From assembly GCF_012927275.1 (NCBI RefSeq), contig NZ_JABBGG010000005.1, positions 248,001 to 312,000 of the forward strand: DNA of 64,000 nt. Direction: 5' to 3'. Both the position numbers and the translations under genes were made by a program. Positions 37,202 to 45,709 of this stretch are shown piece after piece. The notes under the pieces were generated by a model that had not been told where the DNA came from, did not search any database, and worked only from the letters and a program-made list of their open reading frames with translations. Each line of letters opens with the position of its first letter. Position 1 is the first letter of the stretch. The DNA comes from Massilia polaris. Lineage in GTDB: Bacteria; Pseudomonadota; Gammaproteobacteria; Burkholderiales; Burkholderiaceae_D.

Positions 37202-37657
37202 TCACTTCTTGTAGATGCCTGCTTCCAGCACGACGCCATCGACCAGCTGGATGTAGGTGGTCTTCGGCTCGATCTTGCCGCTGGTTGGATTCTTGTAGTG
37301 GTAGTCGACCCAGCCCTTGTTCGACCTGGCGGCCAGCTCGATGATCTCGCGGCGGTACTTCTTGCCGGTCGCGTCGGGGACGTCGGTCAGGTCCTTGCCG
37401 ACGATCGACTGGTTGATCGGATGCGCCAGCACGATGCCGGTTTTGGCGTCGCGCATATCGATGTACAGCGAGCCCTGGACATAGTCGGGATCCTTGGCGT
37501 TGATGCGCTTGATCATTTCGTCCTTGCCCTTCGACTTGACCAGGGCGACGCCGCGTTCGACCATGGCAATCGCGTCTTTTTCGGTTGGCTCGGAAGCGGT
37601 GGCAGTGGCGGCGGCAAGGGCGAGGCACAGGGAAGTAGCGGTGATGAGCAGTTTCAT
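37202..37657 (-). CDS. Secreted single-Cache-domain protein
   Basis: The 151-residue protein has a signal peptide (MKLLITATSLCLALAAATAT) and then one Cache domain: YVQGSLYIDMRDAKTGIVLA, HPINQSIVGKDLTDVPD, and GWVDYHYKNPTSGKIEPKTT. There is no membrane anchor after cleavage. Cache domains bind small organic ligands. Directly before a chemoreceptor whose own periplasmic part is helical, it may act as a diffusible ligand sensor for it. The start at 37657 is set by GAGAGG upstream. Confidence 0.85.
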   Translation of the reverse strand: MKLLITATSLCLALAAATATASEPTEKDAIAMVERGVALVKSKGKDEMIKRINAKDPDYVQGSLYIDMRDAKTGIVLAHPINQSIVGKDLTDVPDATGKKYRREIIELAARSNKGWVDYHYKNPTSGKIEPKTTYIQLVDGVVLEAGIYKK

Positions 37658-37947
37658 GGCGGTTTCCTCTCGGTTGATGCGTTGGTTAAACATTGCTTAG
37701 GTGCATTGCGTAATCTACGCGCCCGACCATGCACCGATTTGCGCTACCGCAAGCGGCGCGCACCATGCAGCGCAAGGAGCCACATCAATTTCCCGAAGGT
37801 ATTTGTGCCACTTGGAAACCTTCCCGCCATTCAATTGATACGCGGCAATTGCATTCCGGACGGCAAGCCTAAGATGACTTCTCTTCCAGTAATTCCCTAG
37901 TTCTGTAGGAATACCCCGACCCCGATTTCTAATAAAAGGAGACCGCC

Positions 37948-39351
37948 GTGACTACCGATACCGCGCCAGCAAGATTCAAGCCCTACACCCGCCAGACCAT
38001 CAGCCAGGCGCGCCAGTGGCAGTGGATGCCGGCCGATTTGCAGGAAGCCGTGCAGGTCGTGTCGCATGTGCTGCCGTTCCGCGCCAACGAATATGTGATG
38101 GAGCAGCTGATCGACTGGTCGAACATCCCGGACGACCCGATCTACCGCCTGGTTTTTCCGCACCGCGACATGCTGCACGCCGGCGAGTACGAAACGCTGC
38201 GCGACCTGGTGCTGTTCAAAAAGGACGACGCCGCCATCGCGAAGGCGGTACACGCGATCCGCATGCGCATGAACCCGCACCCAGCCGGCCAGATGACGCA
38301 CAACGTCCCGCGCGTGAACGACGCGCCGCTCAAGGGCCTGCAGCACAAGTACAAGGAGACCGTGCTGTTCTTCCCCAGTTCGGGCCAGACCTGCCACGCC
38401 TACTGCACCTTCTGCTTCCGCTGGCCGCAGTTCGTCGGCATGGACGACATGAAGTTCGATGCGCGCGAAACCACCGAGCTGGTGGCCTACCTGAAGACCC
38501 ATCAGGACGTCACCGATGTCCTGATCACCGGCGGCGACCCGCTGATCATGAATACCCGCTCGCTGACCGAATTCATCGAGCCGCTGCTGGCGCCCGAACT
38601 GGCGCACATCCAGAACATCCGGCTCGGCACCAAGTCGGTCGCCTACTGGCCGCAGCGCTTCGTCAGCGACAAGGATTCGGACGACCTGCTGCGCCTGTTC
38701 GAGCGTGTCGTCAAGGCCGGCAAGAACCTGGCGATCATGGGCCACTACAGCCATGCGGTGGAGCTGCGCAACGAGATGGCACAGCGCGCGGTCAAGCGCA
38801 TCGTCTCGACCGGCGCCACCTTGCGCATGCAGGGTCCCCTGATCCGCCACATCAATGAAGATCCCAGGAGCTGGGCCGAGCTGTGGACTACCGGCGTGCG
38901 CCTGGGCGCGATCCCGTACTACATGTTCGTCGAGCGCGACACCGGCCCGAGCGAATACTTCTCGCTGCCGCTGGCGCGCGCGCACGAGATCTTCCAGGCC
39001 GCCTACCAGATGGTGTCGGGCCTGTCGCGCACGGTGCGCGGTCCGTCGATGAGCGCCTTCCCGGGCAAGGTCGTCATCGATGGCGTGGTCAGCATCAATG
39101 GCGAAAAGCTGTTTGCGCTGCAGTTCCTGCAGGCCCGCAATCCGGACTGGGTACGCAAGCCGTTCTTCGCCAGGTTCGACCCGGATGCGACCTGGCTCGA
39201 TCACCTGGTGCCGGCCTTCGGCAAGCAGAAGTTCTTCTTCGAATCCGACGAAGACGACGGCCATCACCCGCTGGCGGCCAAGGTGATCCCGATCTCGGTG
39301 GCGCAGCGCGCCCAGGGCAAGAGCTGCGACAACGCCCACACCGCGGCCTGA
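37948..39351 (+). CDS. KamA-family radical SAM aminomutase
   Basis: The 467-residue protein belongs to the lysine 2,3-aminomutase family. The 4Fe-4S/SAM motif is Cys149-x3-Cys153-x2-Cys156 (CHAYCTFCFRWPQF), followed by VLITGGDPLIM. The C-terminal SAFPGKVVID supplies the likely PLP-binding Lys. Such enzymes move an amino group between adjacent carbons of lysine, glutamate or related acids; the substrate here is uncertain. Translation starts at GTG, placed by AAAAGGAGA. The MFS gene follows 16 bp later. The 254-bp upstream gap shows no gene. Confidence 0.85.
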   Translation: MTTDTAPARFKPYTRQTISQARQWQWMPADLQEAVQVVSHVLPFRANEYVMEQLIDWSNIPDDPIYRLVFPHRDMLHAGEYETLRDLVLFKKDDAAIAKAVHAIRMRMNPHPAGQMTHNVPRVNDAPLKGLQHKYKETVLFFPSSGQTCHAYCTFCFRWPQFVGMDDMKFDARETTELVAYLKTHQDVTDVLITGGDPLIMNTRSLTEFIEPLLAPELAHIQNIRLGTKSVAYWPQRFVSDKDSDDLLRLFERVVKAGKNLAIMGHYSHAVELRNEMAQRAVKRIVSTGATLRMQGPLIRHINEDPRSWAELWTTGVRLGAIPYYMFVERDTGPSEYFSLPLARAHEIFQAAYQMVSGLSRTVRGPSMSAFPGKVVIDGVVSINGEKLFALQFLQARNPDWVRKPFFARFDPDATWLDHLVPAFGKQKFFFESDEDDGHHPLAAKVIPISVAQRAQGKSCDNAHTAA

Positions 39352-39367
39352 CGGCGGAGCTGCGACC

Positions 39368-40858
39368 ATGGGCGGCGACCAGCCAGCATTGCGCTTATCC
39401 GGCAAGGAAGTCTTCTTTTATGTATTCCTGCCGTTCGCACTGGGTCATTACCTGTCGGCGCTGCTGCGCACCGTGAACGCGGTGCTGGCGCCCGACCTGG
39501 TCGCCTCGCTCTCGCTTAGCCCGGCCCAGCTTGGCCTGCTCACCAGCGCGTTCTTCGTATCGTTCGCGCTGGTGCAGCTGCCGGTCGGGATTGCGCTGGA
39601 CCGCTACGGTCCGCGCAAGGTGCAGCTGGTGCTCCTCGTCGTGGCCGCTGGCGGCGCGTTGATGTTCGCGTTTGGCGACAGCTTCCTCGAGCTGGTGCTG
39701 GCGCGTACCGTGATCGGCTTCGGGCTTGGCGGCTGCTTCATGGCGGCGGTCAAGGCCATTTCGACCTGGATCGATCCGGCGCGGCTGCCGTCGGTGCAGG
39801 GCTTCCTGATCGCCATCGGCGGCCTTGGCGCCGCGTCGGCAACGGCGCCGGTCCGCAAGGCCCTGGAGCATATGGACTGGCGCGGCTTGTTCGTGCTACT
39901 CGCGCTGCTGTTGGCGTGCACCGCCTTCCTGATCTGGTCGGCCACCCCGCGCGTGGCGCAGGCCCCGAAGCCGAAGGCCAACGTGCCGGTCCTCGAATCC
40001 ATCGCCGCGGTCTACCGCGATGCCCGCTTCCGCAAGACGATCTCGCTGATCCTCATCCCGCATGCGGTGTTCTTCGGCATCCAGGGCCTGTGGATCGGCC
40101 GCTGGCTGGCCGATGTGGCGCGCTTTCCCGATCACGCGGTGGTCTACCTGCTGTACCTGTCGATGGCGGCGGTGATCTTCGGCGCCATCGCCGTGGGCAT
40201 GATCACCGAGTGGGCGGGCAAGCGCGGCATCAAGCCGCTCGACGTCGCGGGTATCGGCATCGCGCTGTTCGTCGCCGTGCAGGTCGCGATCGTGTGCAAC
40301 TGGAAGCCGAGTTTCCAGCTGCTGTCGGTGCTGTTCACGCTGATCGGAACCATCACCGGCATCGAATACGCGATCGTCGCCCAGAACATGCCGAAGTCGC
40401 TGACCGGGCGCGCAGCCACCTGCCTGAACCTGCTGATTTTCGTTGGCGCGTTTGTGGTGCAGGCGGGATTCGGGTTGATGATCGGCCTGTGGGAGCCCAA
40501 TCACCTCGGGCACCATCCTGCCATCGCCTACCGCGTCGCGTTCGGGGTGCTGGTGCTGCTCCAGTTGCCCGGGCTGGTGTCGTTCGCGCGGCGGCGCCTG
40601 ACTCAGACGCAGCCGTCCAGCATCAGCAGCGGCAGCGTGGTCCATGCCACTCCCATCAGTCCCAAAATGCCGGAACCGAGCGCTGCCCAGTCGTGCAGCG
40701 CCGGGTTTCCGTCCGCCGCGCGCACCGTGCGCAAGGCGCGCCAAAACAGCAGTCCGCAGATTCCCAGCGCCGCTGCCGACAAAGCGGACAGCATCCACAC
40801 GCTCGGCGCACCTCGCGTAATGGCCGCAGGGCTGCATTGCCCGGCCACGAGGAAGTAG
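39368..40858 (+). CDS. MFS transporter with antisense C-terminal run-on
   Basis: The first roughly 410 residues are a major-facilitator permease with 12 helices (FALGHYLSALLRTVNAVLAP; the A-type loop GIALDRYGPRKVQ). After LVSFARRRLTQTQ, near 40600, the reading frame continues for about 85 residues with no membrane character, entirely antisense to the downstream minus-strand gene at 40603-40941. The natural stop seems to have been lost, so the tail is probably not conserved. It likely works with the KamA-like enzyme upstream; substrate unknown. Confidence 0.8.
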   Translation: MGGDQPALRLSGKEVFFYVFLPFALGHYLSALLRTVNAVLAPDLVASLSLSPAQLGLLTSAFFVSFALVQLPVGIALDRYGPRKVQLVLLVVAAGGALMFAFGDSFLELVLARTVIGFGLGGCFMAAVKAISTWIDPARLPSVQGFLIAIGGLGAASATAPVRKALEHMDWRGLFVLLALLLACTAFLIWSATPRVAQAPKPKANVPVLESIAAVYRDARFRKTISLILIPHAVFFGIQGLWIGRWLADVARFPDHAVVYLLYLSMAAVIFGAIAVGMITEWAGKRGIKPLDVAGIGIALFVAVQVAIVCNWKPSFQLLSVLFTLIGTITGIEYAIVAQNMPKSLTGRAATCLNLLIFVGAFVVQAGFGLMIGLWEPNHLGHHPAIAYRVAFGVLVLLQLPGLVSFARRRLTQTQPSSISSGSVVHATPISPKMPEPSAAQSCSAGFPSAARTVRKARQNSSPQIPSAAADKADSIHTLGAPRVMAAGLHCPATRK

Positions 40859-40941
40859 CTGACGAAGAAGTGCGCCGCCCACACGATCAGCGGCAGCGTG
40901 CCGTGCAGCGCGCGTACGAAGAAGCGGTCGCGCATGCTCAT
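40603..40941 (-). CDS. Small membrane protein at the end of the oxidase operon
   Basis: The 112-residue protein has three probable helices: LPLIVWAAHFFVSYFLVAGQ, SVWMLSALSAAALGICGLLF and LGSGILGLMGVAWTTLPLLM. It starts inside the ctaD stop (ATGA overlap), so it belongs to the oxidase operon and may assist assembly or act as an extra subunit. It overlaps the convergent MFS frame by 256 bp. I do not recognise a named family. Confidence 0.72.
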   Translation of the reverse strand: MSMRDRFFVRALHGTLPLIVWAAHFFVSYFLVAGQCSPAAITRGAPSVWMLSALSAAALGICGLLFWRALRTVRAADGNPALHDWAALGSGILGLMGVAWTTLPLLMLDGCV

Positions 40942-43451
40942 CCCATCACCATCGGCACGAAGTGGATCGCGGCTGCGGCGGCGATGCCCTGCAGCGTCGT
41001 GTAGTGCCACATCAGCGCGACGTTGTCGATGGTGGCGCGGCTTGCGTGGCCGACGTAGCCGCACCATCCGCGCGCGGCGAGGAACAGCCCGGACAGCGCC
41101 AGCACCACCACATGCAGCCCCTGGTAGGACACGATGGCGGCAATCGCCGCGCTCCAGGCATGTTCCTTCGGGTCGAGGCCGGCCAGGCGGTATCCGTTCA
41201 GGTCGAAACCGAATGCGGCCGCCACGCACGCCAGCGCGACGAGCACCAGCAGCGGCATCGGCCAGCTACCGATAAAGCGCTTCGACAGCGCGATCAGTGC
41301 CGAACCGGCCACCAGCAAGCCGCACGACAGCAGCGGCCACACAGGATCGGGCAGCGCGGCGCCTGGCGGCGGGCACACATTCAGGCGCATCGAAATGTGA
41401 ATGTAGGCGAACACGAAGGACGCGAAAATGGTCGCGTCAACCACCAGCATGATCATCGTTCCCCACCACGATTGCGACGCGGAGCCGGTAGCGCCGACCG
41501 GAAGCACCAGCGAATCCGACACCCTGGCGCGCGCCATCGGCTGCTCGCGATCCAGCTGCCACAGCCAGGCCATGGTCGCCGCCACCGCTGTGATCCCGCA
41601 GATCCATGCGATCCCGATCATCTTGATCGTCAGGAGCAGGAAGAAGCCGGCGGTGCCCGCCGCCGCGATCAGCGGCCACCAGCTGTCGCCGGGCAGGATC
41701 ATCAGGTAGCGCGGTTCCGCCGCGACCGGACTGGTGGCGATGGTCTCGCGGCGGCCGGTGGCGGTGAAGGGCAGGTAGTGCTGGCCCGCTTCGACTTCCG
41801 GCGACAGCGAAGGCTGCTCCCACAACGGGTCGTCACTGGTAATCATCGGGATGCTGCGGTTTCCATAGTCTTCCGACGGCAGCCATTCGAGCGTCGGCGC
41901 ATTCCACGGGTTACCCGCTTCTTTTTCCGGCTTGCGCAGCGTGAGCGCCAGGTCGACGATAAACAGCAGCACGCCGGCGGCGAGGATGAAGGCGCCCACG
42001 GTCGACACCATGTTCAGCGCATTCCAACCGAGTCCCGCGTCGTACGTGTACACGCGGCGCGGCATGCCGAGCAGCCCGGTGATGTGCATCGTAAAAAAGG
42101 CGATATTGAAGCCGCCGAACATCAGCCCGAACACCCAGCGCGCGACGCGCTCCGACATTTTCTGGCCCTTGATCAGCGGGAGCCAGTAGTACAGCCCGGC
42201 GAACACCGGGAATACCATGCCGCCGATCAGGACGTAGTGCAGGTGCGCCACGATGAAGTAGGTGTCGTGCACCTGCCAGTCGAACGGCAGCACGGCCACC
42301 ATCACGCCGGTCAGCCCGCCGAGCACAAAAATGAACATGAAACCGAGCAGGAACAGCGTCGGCGCGTTCACCCGCACTTTGCCGCGCCACAGCGTCGCGA
42401 TCCAGGCGAACACCTGGATGCCGGTAGGTACCGCGACCGCCATGCTGGCGGCCGACACGAAGCTCATTTCCATCACGCCCAGGCCGGCGGTGAACATGTG
42501 GTGCGCCCACAGCGCGAAGCTGAAGAACCCGACCGCGACCAGCGCCACGATGATTGACTTGCGGCCCACCAGAGGCGTGCCGGCGATGGTCGGGATCATC
42601 GTCGACACCATGCCGGCGGCCGGCAGGAAGATGATGTACACCTCCGGGTGGCCGAAGAACCAGAACAGGTGCTGCCACAGGATCGGATCGCCGCCGCGGT
42701 CGGCGATGAAGAACGGCCAGTCGAATGCGCGCTCCATCTCCAGCAGCGCGGTGCCGGCGATAATGGCGGGGAAGGCGAACACGATCATCACGCCGACCAC
42801 CAGCATCGCCCACGCGTACACGGGCATGCGCGACAGCGTCATTCCCGGCGCGCGGGTGAACAGGATGCCGACGATCAGTTCGATGGCCCCTGCGATGGCG
42901 GAGATTTCGATGAAGCCAATCCCAAGCAGCCAGAAGTCGGCGTTCAGTCCGGGCGAATACTCCATGCCGGTGAGCGGCGGGTACATGAACCAGCCGCCGT
43001 CCGGCGCAAGGCCGACAAACAAGGTGCAGAAGAAGGCCAGCCCGCCGATCGCGTAAGCCCAATAGGCGTAGGCGGACAGGCGTGGGAACGGCAGGTCGCG
43101 CGCGCCCAGCATATTGGGCAGCAGGTAGACGGCAAGCGCTTCGACCACCGGTATCGCAAACAGGAACATCATCACCGTGCCGTGCATGGTGAACACCTGG
43201 TTGTAGGTCGAGGCGCTGAGCAGCGTGTTGTCCGGCACCGCAAGCTGGGCGCGCATCATCAATCCCAAAATACCGGCCAGCACGAAGAACAGCAGCGCGG
43301 TGCCGATGTACAGCAGGCCGATATTGGTGTTGTTCACGCTCGAGAAGAAGCGCCATCCGGTCGGCGTTTTCCACACCGCGTCCAGGCGTTCCAGCTCGTC
43401 TTCCGGACGCGGCAGGGAACTGGGCAAGGTCTGGTGGTCGGTACTGGTCAT
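40938..43451 (-). CDS. ctaD: Cytochrome c oxidase subunit I-III fusion
   Basis: The 837-residue protein joins a haem-copper oxidase subunit I (about residues 1-600) to a subunit III domain at the C-terminus. Subunit I shows FTMHGTVMMFLFAIP, the active-site HPEVYIIFLPA with the Tyr cross-link and proton-channel Glu, and AHLHYVLIGGMVFPVF for the haem ligands, marking it as A-type. The subunit III part begins around LPVGATGSASQSWWGT and carries VDATIFASFVFAYIHIS. It catalyses oxygen reduction to water with proton pumping. It follows subunit II with a 4-bp overlap. Confidence 0.93.
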   Translation of the reverse strand: MTSTDHQTLPSSLPRPEDELERLDAVWKTPTGWRFFSSVNNTNIGLLYIGTALLFFVLAGILGLMMRAQLAVPDNTLLSASTYNQVFTMHGTVMMFLFAIPVVEALAVYLLPNMLGARDLPFPRLSAYAYWAYAIGGLAFFCTLFVGLAPDGGWFMYPPLTGMEYSPGLNADFWLLGIGFIEISAIAGAIELIVGILFTRAPGMTLSRMPVYAWAMLVVGVMIVFAFPAIIAGTALLEMERAFDWPFFIADRGGDPILWQHLFWFFGHPEVYIIFLPAAGMVSTMIPTIAGTPLVGRKSIIVALVAVGFFSFALWAHHMFTAGLGVMEMSFVSAASMAVAVPTGIQVFAWIATLWRGKVRVNAPTLFLLGFMFIFVLGGLTGVMVAVLPFDWQVHDTYFIVAHLHYVLIGGMVFPVFAGLYYWLPLIKGQKMSERVARWVFGLMFGGFNIAFFTMHITGLLGMPRRVYTYDAGLGWNALNMVSTVGAFILAAGVLLFIVDLALTLRKPEKEAGNPWNAPTLEWLPSEDYGNRSIPMITSDDPLWEQPSLSPEVEAGQHYLPFTATGRRETIATSPVAAEPRYLMILPGDSWWPLIAAAGTAGFFLLLTIKMIGIAWICGITAVAATMAWLWQLDREQPMARARVSDSLVLPVGATGSASQSWWGTMIMLVVDATIFASFVFAYIHISMRLNVCPPPGAALPDPVWPLLSCGLLVAGSALIALSKRFIGSWPMPLLVLVALACVAAAFGFDLNGYRLAGLDPKEHAWSAAIAAIVSYQGLHVVVLALSGLFLAARGWCGYVGHASRATIDNVALMWHYTTLQGIAAAAAIHFVPMVMG

Positions 43452-44377
43452 TTCAGGTGCTCAAGGTAAGCGGCGAGCGCGCGCAGCGTCTCGCCGTCGA
43501 TGTCGTTCGCCGCGGGCATGCGCGCTCCCGGCTTGATCGATTGCGGGTCGGCGATCCAGCCTGCCAGCGTGCCGCGGTGGTTGCGCAAGGTGCCAGCCGC
43601 GATGTGCAGGCGGCTGCCGACGTGGGTCAGGTCCGGCCCGAGCCGGGCGTCTCCTGCCACGCCACGGATGGTGTGGCAAGCGGCGCAGCGCTGGCCGATG
43701 AAGGCCTGGCGGCCGCGCTCGAGGAAAGCATCGCCTGGCGCGGCGGCATCCTGGCGTTCGCGCGCCAGCCACGCATCGAACGCGGCCGGGGTCTCGGCCA
43801 CCACGTGCAGCGCCATGCGGGCGTGCTGCGCGCCGCAGTATTCGGCGCACTGGCCGCGGTAGACGCCCGGCTTGTCGGCGCGCAGCGTCAGCCCGGTCAT
43901 CCGGCCGGGGACCATGTCGCGCTTGCCCGCCAGCGCCGGAACCCAGAGGCTGTGGATGACGTCCGTGGCGCTCAGGGCCACGTAGACGTCGCGGCCTGCG
44001 GGAATGCGGATCTCGTTGGCCGAGATGATTTCGCGGCCGGTAAGCGGATCGTGGTAACGCACCTCCCACCACCACATCTTGGCCGTCACGGAGATCACCA
44101 GCGAGGCCGTCGACGACTGCGGCGCCAGCTCCGCGCTGCGCCACGTGCTCCACACCAGCAGCGCGGACAGCACCACCAGCGGAAAGGCGATGCCGGCCCC
44201 GGCGATCCAGCGCAGCGGCCGCACCTGGCGCGGCGCGCGCTTCACGGCTAGGGCCAGCAGCACCATCACACCGATGAAGATCACGGTCCCCGCGCCAAAC
44301 ATCACCCAGGCGAACTGGCTGATGATGACAGCGTCCGGCCCGGCCGGGTGCAGCACCGACTGCAGCTTGTCCGTCAT
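43448..44377 (-). CDS. ctaC: Cytochrome c oxidase subunit II with fused cytochrome c domain
   Basis: The 309-residue subunit has two membrane helices, the CuA site (His142, Cys177, Glu179, Cys181, His185, Met188 in CAEYCGAQHARMAL), and a C-terminal haem c domain with Cys231-AAC-His235. This is the caa3 arrangement, in which the fused cytochrome passes electrons to CuA. The ATG overlaps the stop of the upstream cytochrome gene (ATGA). Confidence 0.93.
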   Translation of the reverse strand: MTDKLQSVLHPAGPDAVIISQFAWVMFGAGTVIFIGVMVLLALAVKRAPRQVRPLRWIAGAGIAFPLVVLSALLVWSTWRSAELAPQSSTASLVISVTAKMWWWEVRYHDPLTGREIISANEIRIPAGRDVYVALSATDVIHSLWVPALAGKRDMVPGRMTGLTLRADKPGVYRGQCAEYCGAQHARMALHVVAETPAAFDAWLARERQDAAAPGDAFLERGRQAFIGQRCAACHTIRGVAGDARLGPDLTHVGSRLHIAAGTLRNHRGTLAGWIADPQSIKPGARMPAANDIDGETLRALAAYLEHLK

Positions 44378-44742
44378 CGGAGGGTGTACAGGAAAGCGGC
44401 CATGTGGCGCGCGTCGTCCGGCGAGACGCCGAGGCCGGGCATCAGCGTGCCCGGCTTCATGGCGGGCGGATCGACCAGCCAACGCGTCAGCGCGCCGGCC
44501 TCATTGGGGAAGCGTCCGGCGATGTAGCTGCGCCGGCCGAAGCCTTCGAGGTTCGGGCCGGTGGCGCCGCGCGCGGCGGCGACATCGGGGATCGCATGGC
44601 AGGAACCGCACTGGTACTGCTCGACCAGCTTCTTGCCGACCCTGGCGTCGCCGCCTGCGATGCGCGGTGCGTCGTCCTGTTTACCGCACGCGGCAAGGGC
44701 GAAAATGCATACGGCGGCCACTACCGGCCTTGCGATCGACAT
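44374..44742 (-). CDS. Lipoprotein c-type cytochrome
   Basis: The 122-residue monohaem cytochrome has a lipoprotein signal (MSIARPVVAAVCIFALAAC) and one CGSCH haem site after VEQYQ; the MPGLG Met near the C-terminus is a likely axial ligand. It should be anchored in the membrane and donate electrons to the oxidase encoded next. It leads the operon cytochrome c - ctaC - ctaD - small membrane protein. The start at 44742 fits the lipobox; an upstream extension is A/T-rich leader. Confidence 0.85.
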   Translation of the reverse strand: MSIARPVVAAVCIFALAACGKQDDAPRIAGGDARVGKKLVEQYQCGSCHAIPDVAAARGATGPNLEGFGRRSYIAGRFPNEAGALTRWLVDPPAMKPGTLMPGLGVSPDDARHMAAFLYTLR

Positions 44743-44808
44743 CGAAAACACGCGCACGGTTGGATCCTGCGAAAGCCTGATGGATATATATAATACAAGA
44801 AAAAAATA

Positions 44809-45702
44809 ATGGCATTTTTTCAACAGAACGCAGATCCGGCCGCCCTGAACATGCCCTCAAACCGCACCCGCCTTATCCTCAAAACTGCTGCCGCGACACT
44901 GCTTGCGGCCGCGGCGCTGGGGGCGGCGGGCGGCTACGTGGTGTTCATGGCCGGCTGGTACAACATCGGCGCGACCGCGCAGCATACGCAGCCCGTGCAC
45001 GACCTGCTGGAGCAGGGAATGCGCGCGTCGGTCGAACGTCGTGCGCGCGGCATCGATGCGCCGCCAGGGCTGATGGCCGCGCCGCGCATCGCAGCCGGCG
45101 CGGTGGTTTACCGCGACAAGTGCGCCCAGTGCCACGGCGCGCCTGGTTTCGCCCAGTCCGACCATGGCAAGGCGATGCAGCCGGTGCCAGGCCCGCTGGT
45201 CGACGTCGCGCGCCGCTGGAAGCCGGGGGAGCTTTACTGGATTACGCGGAACGGCATCAAGATGAGCGGCATGCCGGCCTGGGAGTTCCACCTGGCCGAT
45301 GACGAATTATGGGACGTGGTCGCGTTCATGCAGCAGATGCCGATGCTGACGCCGGCTGCCTACCGCAACATCACCGCCGCCAGCGCCGCGCGCCCCGCAA
45401 CGCCGGCTGCCGGGCCATCGCTGCCGCCGGACGCGAAGCGCGGCCGCATCGCGCTGGCGCAGCATGCCTGCCAGTCCTGCCACATCGTTCCCGGAGTGAC
45501 CGGGCCGCGGGTGTTCGTCGGACGTTCGCTCGATGGCCTGGCGAAGCGCAAGTTCATCGCCGGCACGCTGCCGAACACGCAGGACAACCTGGTGCGCTGG
45601 ATCCGCGACCCGCATGGCGTCGACCCCCACACCCCGATGCCTGTGCTGGGCGTGTCCGAAAGGGACGCGCGCGACATGACCGCTTACTTGCTAACCCGGT
45701 GA
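44809..45702 (+). CDS. Dihaem cytochrome c, membrane-anchored
   Basis: The 297-residue protein has an N-terminal signal anchor (LILKTAAATLLAAAALGAAG) and two haem c sites, Cys105-AQC-His109 and Cys221-QSC-His225, in two tandem cytochrome domains. MSGMPAW and MPVLGVS provide Met ligands. It is divergent from the oxidase operon and is probably an electron donor for it. The ATG at 44851 is an equally plausible start, because a TATAAT at 44789-44794 would place transcription start close to 44801. Confidence 0.85.
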   Translation: MAFFQQNADPAALNMPSNRTRLILKTAAATLLAAAALGAAGGYVVFMAGWYNIGATAQHTQPVHDLLEQGMRASVERRARGIDAPPGLMAAPRIAAGAVVYRDKCAQCHGAPGFAQSDHGKAMQPVPGPLVDVARRWKPGELYWITRNGIKMSGMPAWEFHLADDELWDVVAFMQQMPMLTPAAYRNITAASAARPATPAAGPSLPPDAKRGRIALAQHACQSCHIVPGVTGPRVFVGRSLDGLAKRKFIAGTLPNTQDNLVRWIRDPHGVDPHTPMPVLGVSERDARDMTAYLLTR

Positions 45703-45709
45703 AAAAACC

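Noticed and set aside
44785-44796. Strong sigma-70 promoter at TATATAATA
   Set aside because: The -10 is good, but no -35 stands at 16-18 bp, so it is used only as a hint for the cytochrome start.
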